Part shown: piece after piece, positions 12,982 through 22,400 of the stretch
Position numbering within the stretch: position 1 is the first letter of the stretch
Layout of the letters: each line of letters begins with the position of its first letter
Assembly: GCA_048213135.1 (NCBI GenBank)
Contig: PS015099.1
Span: 95,100 to 120,320 of the forward strand
Direction: 5' to 3'
Source of the DNA: Reclinomonas americana ATCC 50394
Lineage: Eukaryota; Jakobida; Jakobea; Jakobida
Length of the DNA stretch: 25,221 bases
Notes under the pieces: model-generated
What the model saw: the letters and a program-made list of their open reading frames with translations, nothing else
Databases searched by the model: none
What the model was told of the DNA's origin: nothing
Translations under genes and position numbers: made by a program

Positions 12982-13078
12982 GCCCGACGACCGACAATCC
13001 GTCAAACCCAATTTCTTCTCCATCTCTTGTGAGCGCTGGTTATCTCCCATTTTTTCGAATTTTCTCTGTTTCTGCTGC

Positions 13079-14955
13079 ATGTCCGGTTTCACCAACTTCC
13101 CGTCGTCTTCTGAGAGCTGGATGTTCTTCCCCGATCAAGAGGAGCCAGAGGGCGTCGATGAGGTTTTCGCCACGAGCATGAGATACGGGCTTCAACGAGA
13201 AGACCCTCCGTGTGGCGCCACCACTGGCCATGGCGCCTCCGCGACGACCGGCGCCTGGCACCAGGAGCCGCCGCTGATGCCCTTTGCTCCTCTGCCCGTC
13301 GGCAGCATGCATGCGCCACCACCACCACCACCACCGCCGATGCCTCCAATGTCGCAACTGCCGCTGCCTTTCCTTCCGCCACCGCCGCGTATGCCGGTAA
13401 CACCGACGTCGTCGTCGCTGGGTGCTGCAATGTCGGTGCCCGCCTCGCCCTTGTCGTCGGCGAGTGCTCCACCCTCTCCTTCCTCCACGACCACCACCAC
13501 GACCACTACAACAACAGCGACTGCTGCGCCGTGGCCGGTGCCATGGGCGCCATGGCCTGCTGCAGGAGCGCCCAGTTTCTCATATTACCCACCGCCGAGC
13601 GTGCAGCCGCCGCCGTGCATGAACTTTGGTGGCTGTCCAGGAGGGTGAGTTTTTTTGTGAGAGGGAGAGAGTGTGTCTTCTTTTGCAGTGCGTGTCTTCT
13701 CTGTTTTCTTGATGTGCGCTGTGTGTTCGAGAATCCCCTGTATTCCGTGCTCACTCACCTTCCCCTCCTCTGTCTCCACGCTGCAGCCCCTTCGCGCCAG
13801 CGTTGAACCCAATCTTTGTGTTCGCCAGCCCACATCTGCCCACTGCTGCTGCGCCCAGGTGTGATATCGCTTCCCACTCGTTGCCATTTATGGCGTGCGT
13901 GTCCATTCCTGACTGCTCTTTGATTTTCTTATTGTGTCCTGTTTTGCAGCCCGTGCCCCACCGAGATGACCATGGTGGCTGCGTCTCCCGAAGCACACAT
14001 GTCTGGCAAGAGGTTCGTACTGCGTGCCTTGTGCGCGTGCGCATCCATACATTTCCCTCCGTTCTTTTTTATTGACATTCTTCTTCTTTTCAGAAGAAGA
14101 AACCATGCACCGAACACGGACACCGACGAAGAATCCGAGTATGAGCCACACGACGAAGACGGCACAGACAGCGACGGCCGCCGCGTGCGTCGTCGTGTCT
14201 GCGCGACACGCACACCCTCTCGCGCTGCCACCACCACCACCAAGAAGAACTCGACACCGCGCGCTCGGCGACCGCGCCAGCCTGTCGAGAGCGACCTGCA
14301 GTGCACCGAGGTGGAGCTGCGGAGGACGCTCAACATCCTGCGCTGGTTCACCGAGCGCATCACCATGGGTGGGGGCCGCCGTATTAAGTGGGCGGAAGTT
14401 CTCAAGCACCTGAATGAGGTGGAACATGGCCTGCGCGGCAGCGTGTTGCTGCTGGATGTGGCCCGGGGCGAGACGGAGATGCCCAAGCGCTCGCCTGTGT
14501 GGAGATTCTGGCGCAAGCTGGCGCGTCGTCTGAGTTGCGTCGCAAGATGGCCCTCGCTCTTTATGTTTTTTCGATATGTGTTGTTCGCTGACATGTCGCC
14601 ATGTCACTCTTGTGCAGAGGACGCCCACGTGGAGCTGTATGGTTCAGGTGCCGAGCAGACAGTGCCGTTCATCGCGCGCATCCTGGACGTGGTGGAGTTT
14701 GTGTGGTGCGAGCTGCGTGTGACGCCCGCCGAGTGCATCCGATCGGAAATCGAGGGTGATCTTTGGCAACGCGTGCGTGGTATGTGCGAAGTGCGATTCG
14801 CACTGCAGCAGCGCGAGTGGCGACTTGTGCAGCAGCTGCTGCTGGTCACCCCGAGCAAGGAGAGCGAGCCAGGCTTCAAGGACATTGACCGTGAGCGGTG
14901 CTCGATGCGCAAGGGTTATGAAATGTTGGCGAATGAGTTGCTCGCCGAAAAGTGA
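13079..14955 (+). CDS. Proline-rich, probably nuclear protein of unknown function
   Basis: Exons: 13079-13644, 13787-13858, 13950-14012, 14094-14533 and 14618-14955; 492 aa. I do not recognise the family. The first 190 residues are low complexity: a poly-Pro run, a Ser/Ala-rich part, a run of about ten Thr, and Pro/Trp-rich sequence ending in MNFGGCPG. A short acidic stretch (DTDEESEYEPHDEDGTDSD) is followed by basic clusters (GRRVRRR, KKNSTPRARRPR) that would serve as a nuclear localisation signal. The C-terminal half is predicted alpha-helical (ELRRTLNILRWFTERI, WAEVLKHLNEVE, VRFALQQREWRLVQQLLL) and may be a compact domain. This layout suggests a transcription or chromatin factor, which is inference only. 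Two introns, 14013-14093 (81 nt) and 14534-14617 (84 nt, GTTGCG donor), are multiples of three without stops, so retained forms would still be translatable. A TATA box precedes the gene. Confidence 0.78.
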
Positions 14956-15369
14956 AACCTAATCATCATCATGTTGCACGTGGAACGACAACAGGAGGGA
15001 GAAGGAGAGGGAAGAGAGGGGGTGAGAGTGAGAGAGAGGCGATGAGAACCTAGGTGACAGCTTGGTGTACGTTCGTTCGGATTCGCATGGTGTTCGCAAA
15101 CACCAAATGAAATCGGTTCGGAAAATATAAGGGAGGGGAGTGCGTGTGGTGTTCCCTGCAGCGACCATATGCGGCGGCTGCAACTCTCGCGTGAGATCTA
15201 CCTGCTGCGTCACTCACACACCGCGCTTGCATACGAATCTGATGACCGGTATATTTCAACTCCGCACGGTCAAGTCACAGAAGAAAAAACTAACTAGGGG
15301 GCGGGTGCGCTGTGTGCAACAAAACACATGCACACGCACACACTGAAACTCGGGTACAGATGTGCGTGC
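14956..15369. other. Convergent 3' intergenic stretch
   Basis: Lies between the stop codons of the proline-rich gene (+) and the beta-lactamase-like gene (-). Purine-rich sequence occupies about 14995-15045. No gene, canonical AATAAA signal or RNA gene was seen. It probably holds both 3' UTRs. Confidence 0.5.
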
Positions 15370-18300
15370 TCATGGCGCAGTGGTGGCCTCCTTCTGCTTG
15401 GCCTCCATGCTGTCGAGAATTGCCTGTATTTACAAACACGTTCCACACACTCATGATGAGAACACGCACATTAAAGCGCGCTCCACCACAGGAGCGACGC
15501 GTCATCAACTGCAAGCCGCGCAATGTGCATCACTCACCACCACCTGCGTGGAGAACTGAGTGCGGAAGGCACCGATTTGCGTATTCGATGTCACCGGGTA
15601 CACGCGATTGGTCAACAGAATGGTGAACACACGGCGGTCAGGGTCGTTGCACACTTGCGTGCCCGTGTACCTGCAGCGCGTCACCAAAAAAATCAGACAC
15701 GGAAAAGGGCAAAAGAAGAAGGCCCGAGAGAAAAGCAAGGGCACAAGAAGAGACTCGAACATGCAACATTTAACCCCGAGAGACACAGCGTAATACGACG
15801 TCGTCCCCTCTCCCATGAAGACGCACCCGAGATGCAGGAAGGTACGTGGCGACAAATCACCGCACGAGTGATCCGTGTTGAGGCCGGTGGCATTGGTGTC
15901 CCAGCCGAGTGCACGCGACGATTGCGTCGTGTTGTAGACGCGCGTAAACTGCGACACGGTATCTACCGAGAGGCGCGTGAAGGTGGCTGTGTGTGTGTGA
16001 GAGCGAGAGCGAGGGAGAGAAAGTGAGTCACTGGTGGAGAAACCATCATCAGAAGCAGCGCAACGATGGGTGAACGGCAGCGGCAGCTCCGGATACATCC
16101 ACTGGAACAGCGCATTTGCAACATCGGGCAGCGTGGCGAACAGACCAGCGTGCCCCGAGATGCCGCCGAGAGCGTATGCGTTGCCGTCGGAAACCTGTCC
16201 TTGCACCACTCTGGTTGGATGAGGGCGCGAGGTTCAGCAATGGGGGCGAGGGAGGAAGTAGACAGATATAAATCAAGTATTAAGCGACAAAACCGATGAC
16301 GATAGGTGGTGTCGTTCCAGGCGGGTGCGGCGCGACCCCAGTCGGACAGCGACGGCAGGAAGCCACTGTCCTTCATCTGCAGCGGCTCGAACACCTCGCG
16401 GCGGACGTAGGCCTCGTAGTAGCACACCAGATTGCTGCCACACACACACAATGATACAGGTGAGATGACAGAAAAAACCAGAAAGGGGCGAGAGCGAGCG
16501 ACTCACCCCGGGCCCCTCTGATCGCAACCCGGGTAAAAGTCGGCAGCCGTCACGTAGCCGTGGTCGCGCGCCAGCTTGCCGACCACGTACATCATGGTAA
16601 TCATGCTGCGTGTCGTAAATGAGATTGGGAAGGGGGAGAGGAGGGAGAGAGAGAGTGNNNNNNNNNNNNNNNNNNNNNNNNNNNNNNNNNNNNNNNNNNN
16701 NNNNNNNNNNNNNNNNNNNNNNNNNNNNNNNNNNNNNNNNNNNNNNNNNNNNNNNNNNNNNNNNNNNNNNNNNNNNNNNNNNNNNNNNNNNNNNNNNNNN
16801 NNNNNNNNNNNNNNNNNNNNNNNNNNNNNNNNNNNNNNNNNNNNNNNNNNNNNNNNNNNNNNNNNNNNNNNNNNNNNNNNNNNNNNNNNNNNNNNNNNNN
16901 NNNNNNNNNNNNNNNNNNNNNNNNNNNNNNNNNNNNNNNNNNNNNNNNNNNNNNNNNNNNNNNNNNNNNNNNNNNNNNNNNNNNNNNNNNNNNNNNNNNN
17001 NNNNNNNNNNNNNNNNNNNNNNNNNNNNNNNNNNNNNNAAGGAACAGGGGGAAGGAACAGGGGGAAGGAACAGGGGAGAAGGAAGAGGCGGAAGGAAGAG
17101 GCGGAAGGAACAGGGGAGAAGGAACAGGGGAGAAGGAACAGGGGGAAGGAAAGGGGGAAGGAAAAGGGGGAAGGAACAGCGGGAAGGAACAGGGGGAGGG
17201 AACAGGGGGAAGGGAAAGGGGGGAAGGAACAGGGGGAAGAAACGGGGGAAGGATCAGCGGGAAAGGAATGGGGAAAGGAAAAAGGGAGAGTGTGAGAAGC
17301 GAGAGAAAAAGGAAGAGTGAAGCGAGAAGGAAGAGGACGATGAACAATAGAGAGATAAAGACTGCAGATGAACAAGGAGAGATGGCAAAGCAGAGCAAAA
17401 AAGGAGTCATCTATAACAGGCAAGCATCTGTCTTCTGTGCCTATTTGCGAAAGCTCGCACGCAACAGTAGTTCGGGACTGGATCCGGTGGGAAGCCGGCA
17501 GAGTGGGTCTACAACGATGCACGTACGTTAGTGACAGCGGCTGAGAGATCAGCGAATGTATACTCAGCGCTCACCATGACATTCGTGACGGTGATGGAGG
17601 CCTTGCCATTGACAGCAAACTGCGGTCCGAGAAGGCGCGGATCCGCAATCTTCCAATCTGCGGAGAACAGCTGTTAATACATGCAGCACGAGGAGCTGAT
17701 GAATCAAGAAGGAAGCTGCTCACCAAGGCCAAGCTCGCCGCGCTGCACGAATTGCGCGACAGCCGTGGTAGTGCTGAGCACCTTGGTGCATGAGGCCATG
17801 TCGAAGAGAGTCTGCCATGCGGTGATGAACGGTGAGAAAACGACAAGCAGGCATTGAAGATCGCTCATTGTTCTTCCGCTCATTTCCCCACTCGCTGCGC
17901 TTGCTGCTCGTTTCCCACTCCTTCTGCTTGTTTCCCACTCGCTTCTGCTTGTTTCCCACTCGCTGCGCTTCCTGCTCGTTTCCCCACTCGCTGCGCTTGC
18001 TGCTCGTTTCCCACTTGCTGCGTTTGCCGCTCGTTTCCCCACTCGCTGCGCTTGCCGCTCGTTTCCCCACTCGCTGCGCTTGCCGCTCGTTTCCCCACTC
18101 GCTGCGCTTGCTGCTCGTTTCCCCACTCGCTGCGCTGCTCGTTTCCCCACTCGCTGCGTTTGCTGCTCGTTTCTCACTCGCTGCGCTTNNNNNNNNNNNN
18201 NNNNNNNNNNNNNNNNNNNNNNNNNNNNNNNNNNNNNNNNNNNNNNNNNNNNNNNNNNNNNNNNNNNNNNNNNNNNNNNNNNNNNNNNNNNNNNNNNNNN

Positions 18301-19039
18301 NNNNNNNNNNNNNNNNNNNNNNNNNNNNNNNNNNNNNNNNNNNNNNNNNNNNNNNNNNNNNNNNNNNNNNNNNNNNNNNNNNNNNNNNNNNNNNNNNNNN
18401 NNNNNNNNNNNNNNNNNNNNNNNNNNNNNNNNNNNNNNNNNNNNNNNNNNNNNNNNNNNNNNNNNNNNNNNNNNNNNNNNNNNNNNNNNNNNNNNNNNNN
18501 NNNNNNNNNNNNNNNNNNNNNNNNNNNNNNNNNNNNNNNNNNNNNNNNNNNNNNNNNNNNNNNNNNNNNNNNNNNNNNNNNNNNNNNNNNNNNNNNNNNN
18601 NNNNNNNNNNNNNNNNNNNNNNNNNNNNNNNNNNNNNNNNNNNNNNNNNNNNNNNNNNNNNNNNNNNNNNNNNNNNNNNNNNNNNNNNNNNNNNNNNNNN
18701 NNNNNNNNNNNNNNNNNNNNNNNNNNNNNNNNNNNNNNNNNNNNNNNNNNNNNNNNNNNNNNNNNNNNNNNNNNNNNNNNNNNNNNNNNNNNNNNNNNNN
18801 NNNNNNNNNNNNNNNNNNNNNNNNNNNNNNNNNNNNNNNNNNNNNNNNNNNNNNNNNNNNNNNNNNNNNNNNNNNNNNNNNNNNNNNNNNNNNNNNNNNN
18901 NNNNNNNNNNNNNNNNNNNNNNNNNNNNNNNNNNNNNNNNNNNNNNNNNNNNNNNNNNNNNNNNNNNNNNNNNNNNNNNNNNNNNNNNNNNNNNNNNNNN
19001 NNNNNNNNNACACACTCACTCTCCCACCTCGCGCTCTCT

Positions 19040-19105
<66 letters not shown>

Positions 19106-19385
19106 AAGCACACATTCACTGAGAGTCATGACGGAGAATAAGCGTCAACTAAGTGCACACCTAAGTCGTCACCTACTACTCTCTCACTCACTCACTCGCA
19201 CACACTTATCTCCCTCTCTCACTGCTCCCTCTCCCTCACTCTTCTCACACACACACCTGCTGCATGAGGTTCACCAACGGGCTCCAATCCGCTTGCACAT
19301 CCTCACTCTTGTGCTGCTCATGCGCACGCCCTCCACTCACACACACCAACACCAGCAACACCACACACACAACTCGCACAATCAT
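15370..19385 (-). CDS. Secreted serine beta-lactamase-like hydrolase (class C / DD-peptidase fold), interrupted by gaps
   Basis: Exons found, high to low: 19257-19385, 17724-17811, 17575-17657, 17466-17508, 16507-16605, 16294-16434, 16065-16210, 15827-15986, 15538-15670 and 15370-15423. Others must lie in the two N gaps. Exon 1 encodes a signal peptide (MIVRVVCVVLLVLVCVSGG) and ADWSPLVNLMQQ. The next exon found carries MASCTKVLSTTTAVAQF, in which S-C-T-K fits the catalytic Ser-x-x-Lys. Then come THSAGFPPDPVP, ITMMYVVGKLARDHGY, REVFEPLQMKDSGFLP, VSDGNAYALGGISGHAGLFA, HLGYTGTQ and ILLTNRVYPVTSN, all in family order. The second catalytic motif (Tyr-x-Asn/Asp) should be in the 16658-17038 gap. 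Family members are hydrolases of esters, amides or peptidoglycan-like substrates; the substrate here is unknown. Junctions among the listed neighbouring exons are phase-consistent. That exon 1 belongs to this gene is inferred from strand, phase and sequence type. Donors at 17465 and 16064 are GTTGCG. Confidence 0.86.
16658..17038. other. Assembly gap (381 N)
   Basis: Run of N flanked by a GA repeat on the left and a GGAACAGGGGGAA minisatellite on the right. It should contain the exon of the beta-lactamase-like gene with the Tyr active-site motif. Confidence 0.99.
17039..17285 (+). repeat. Purine-rich minisatellite, unit about 12-14 bp
   Basis: About 18 copies of a GGAACAGGGGGAA-like unit, with variants GGAAGAGGC and GGAAAGGGG. 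It lies in an intron of the minus-strand hydrolase gene, so the transcript carries the pyrimidine strand. The G runs could form G-quadruplexes on the plus strand. Confidence 0.93.
17870..18188 (+). repeat. Minisatellite, 28-bp unit, about 11 copies, running into a gap
   Basis: The consensus unit is CCACTCGCTGCGCTTGCTGC followed by TCGTTTCC, repeated head to tail without spacers. Units of 20-28 bp occur through internal deletions. The array continues into the N run at 18189. It lies in the intron separating the catalytic Ser exon from upstream exons of the hydrolase gene. Its long open frames on both strands follow from the repeat and are not evidence of coding. Confidence 0.95.
18189..19009. 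other. Assembly gap (821 N)
   Basis: Run of N between the 28-bp minisatellite and a CT/CA repeat. One or more exons of the hydrolase gene linking the signal-peptide exon to the SCTK exon are expected inside. Confidence 0.99.
19010..19110 (+). repeat. (CT)n and (CA)n microsatellites, intronic
   Basis: CT run at about 19040-19085 joined directly to a CA run at about 19086-19104, in the first intron of the minus-strand hydrolase gene. Confidence 0.97.
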
Positions 19386-19445
19386 GACGCGACAGCAATC
19401 AAAAAGTGAAAATACACTCCTCGCAATCAATCAATCATCGATAAA
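19386..19445. promoter_or_regulatory. 60-bp bidirectional promoter between hydrolase and Armadillo genes
   Basis: The two divergent start codons (19385 on minus, 19446 on plus) are separated by 60 bp. The interval contains AATCAATCAATCAT at 19425-19438, followed by CGATAAAATGG at the Armadillo start. The AATCAATCAAT core also precedes the dehydrogenase ATG. No TATA box is seen. Transcription may start inside what is shown as intergenic, giving very short 5' UTRs. Confidence 0.55.
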
Positions 19446-22400
19446 ATGGCGTCCTTTGCCTTGCGCGTCCGTGCAACCATCCACGACCGCGCGCACTCTG
19501 TCACGCTCTCACGGGACACTGCTGCGGGGATAATCCAGCTCGGCTCGACCTTGTCGGAGGCCGTGGAAGTGGCCGAGATGCTGTTGGCGCGCTCGTGCGG
19601 ACGCACCGGCTTTAATGTGCGCGCGGTGCAGGCGCCGGTTCCGTTTGCGCTGGAGCATGTGGGCGAGTTGACGCTGCGGCAGCTGGGCTTGCGTAGTGGC
19701 ATGGAGCTGGTTGTGAGCGGCGAATGCACTCCTGATGACAATGTTCCGATGGCGACAAGCAGCAATGCTGTTGTTGCGGACGATGCTTTGGCGGTTAACG
19801 ATGGACGTGATCAGGCTGGCGATGTGGAGGCCTTTGATGGTGTGCTGGCGGCATTGAAGGCGGCGGTCAGTGACCCGCGTGCGACTGTTGTCGCGATCGA
19901 TGATTTGTTGCAGCAGCTGGCGGAGCATTTGCGTGGCAGTTCGCGGCTGCGTCGGCGCATGATGGATGAGCATGGTGTGCCGGTGGTGGATCAGGTGCTG
20001 CGCAAGTTGTTTGAGTCGCGGAACACTGTCGATGCCGTGTGTGCCGTCATTCGTGCCAACACATGTTGCGTTCCGGTGTCGTTTTTTGCAATCAATGAGG
20101 TAGCGCGCGGGTTGTTTACCCTTTCCTGCAGTGGTGTTGGGCGACTTCCGCGACTGGGCGGCCGTCAATGTCAAGCCGCTGTACTGGAAGTGTGTGCCGC
20201 TGCTGGTCGACGCCATGCAACGGTATCACGAACACGCCGACACGTGCGAGGCCGTGTGTGCGACACTGAGTACGTTGGTGGCGAGTTGCGTCCCCGTGCT
20301 GGCGCTGTGTTTGTGCGCGTCGTGCGTTATCCTCCTCCTCCTCCTCCTCCTCCTCCTCGTCTCTCCCTCCTTCCCCTCCTTCTCCTTGTCCTCCTCCTCC
20401 TCCTCCTCGTCTCTCCCTCCTTCCCCTCCTTCTCCTTGTCCTCCTCCTCCTCCTCCTCCTCCTCCTCCTCCTCCTCTTCCTCCCCCTCCTCCGCCTTACA
20501 CCATCATCGACAGGTGGCAAGTCGGTGCCGCTGAAGAGTGTGATCGACGGCGGTGGAGCCGATCGCTTGCTGCCCATTCTCCGCGAGCATCGCGTGGTGG
20601 CCGGCACCGTCATGTGGGCCAGCACGCTGATGGCTGACATTGCTGTGAGCGGTGCGTGTCTGCTTGTGTCTTTATGCGCTCATCATCTCACGCCTCCTCG
20701 GACGCTGCAGATGAAGAAGCTCGCAATCGACTGGTCGCCAGTGGCGCCGTGGAACTCATGTTGGAGTTGGCCCGTCATTTCACTGCCGTCGACCGCAAGA
20801 CGCTGGCACAGATCTTGACGGCACTCTCCAGTCTTCTCCAGCGTGCGTTTTGCGTGCAGTCTGCTTCCGCCTGGTCGCTGCTCACCGCTTTTTTTCGACA
20901 GTCGACAGTTACAATGACGACGACGAGGAGGAGGAGGAGGAGTACACTGAAGCACAGCGGAGGTTTGCTGACTCGAACGGCGTGGCCACGGTTGTCGAGA
21001 CGGTGCTGCCACACGTGGAGGATCTGGAAACAATGCGCGCTGCGTCGTTTGTACTCGACGTGTTGGGCGGTACGTATACGTTGTGCAGCTCTCAGCATCT
21101 CGCTCCATTTTGTTTGTCGTCACTCACGAGAATTCCTCCAGCTCCCGGAATGGCCGAGCCCATGAGCCAGACGGGGGGCATGAACTTGCTGGCTACCATT
21201 CTGCGCCTGCATGCAAGTGACGGTCACGTGGCGAGCATGACGGCGGACAACATTGCGAATGCTCTCGAAAGTTGTGTTTGCTGTTCTGTGTGGATCACCT
21301 GCTTGTTTTCGCTGTCTTTCTCACGTCCGCCCTCGGGTTCGCAGTACACGCCAACCGCGCTGCCTTTCTCGAGGCCGGTGGCATTGCTGCACTGGCCGCC
21401 ACCGTTAAGATGTACTCGGCAGAGCCAGGCATCGTCAGCCCGGCCATTTGCCGATGCCTGCCTCTCGTGCTCGCAGGTAGTATTCCTCTCATTTTTTTGA
21501 GCTGCCTGCTGTCATTTCCGTGTGCTCACAATGGCGCGCGGGATTCTCTCTCGCTCACAGACGACGCACATCGTATGGAGTTTTCCGCGGCTGGTGGCAT
21601 CCCGCCGCTGATTGCGCACCTCGCCGAGTGCGACGTAGACGATTTGCACGCTGCGGTGCTGGCGGTGTACGCGGCAGTCGGTGATCGTGCGTTCACTTGT
21701 TCGCTTGCATCCTCGCGCCAGGCATGTGAGGCTCACGCAGGTCACAGTGGTTGAATGCATCGTCGCCTTCCTGGAGGACGGCGGGCTGCAGGTGCTCGTC
21801 GACCGACTGACCGGCATTGATGACCCGGATGCCGCCGATTTGGCGCGCGATGCGTGCCTCGTCGTCGATCGGTGTCTTGTCGGTTGCGTTCTTATTTTGT
21901 GAAGAGGGGGTTCGTCTGTTGCATGGTGCCGACTGCTTGCGCGCAGCGTGCGCCGACGTGCGCCAGGAATTCGGCGAGGCCGATGGAGTTGCAGCCATGG
22001 TCGGATTGCTCCATCTGTTCTCGCCAGATCCTGTCACGACAGTTGTCGTTTGTGCAGCCTTGCGTTCTGCTCTGCGGGGTGCGTGTGCCTGTACATGTGT
22101 GTGCATTTGCTTCTTCTGTCGCTTCCGCACGCTGCTGCTCACTGTCCCTCCCCGTCGCACAGCTTGTCCCGAGAATCGCGAACGGTTTGCGTTGGCTGGC
22201 GGGTGCGACGTCCTTGTGCAAGTGTTGAACTTGCACGTTGATCATCTTGATGCTCTGCTGGAGGCTTGTCAGTTGGCGTACTCAGCCACTGCCGGTGAGA
22301 GAGAGAGCGAGATCGTGTGCGTTTACACTGTCCTTGCCAAAGTGCTCACTTGTTTCAAGCAGACTGCAAAATCGGCCAGAGAGAATTCGGGTCGCATGGT

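Noticed and set aside
13089-13506. Long minus-strand open frames opposite the proline-rich exon
   Set aside because: They are shadows of a compositionally biased plus-strand exon, which itself has a start codon, TATA box, splice sites and a conserved frame into the next exons.
15370-17811. A bacterial antibiotic-resistance beta-lactamase or bacterial contamination
   Set aside because: The gene is split by many spliceosomal introns with the same donor classes as its neighbours, and sequence order fits the broad serine hydrolase family rather than a resistance enzyme.
17880-18098. Open frames with a repeated GNERQAQRVGKRAAS-like peptide
   Set aside because: They are produced by the 28-bp minisatellite and are open in several frames on both strands. 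No splice or homology support.
17870-18188. 28-bp direct repeats that could be taken for a CRISPR array
   Set aside because: Units are head to tail with no spacers, and the window is clearly eukaryotic. This is a minisatellite in an intron.
19386-19430. An earlier start for the hydrolase signal-peptide exon
   Set aside because: Upstream in-frame codons include no ATG, only TTG. The ATG at 19385 directly precedes the hydrophobic core of the signal peptide.
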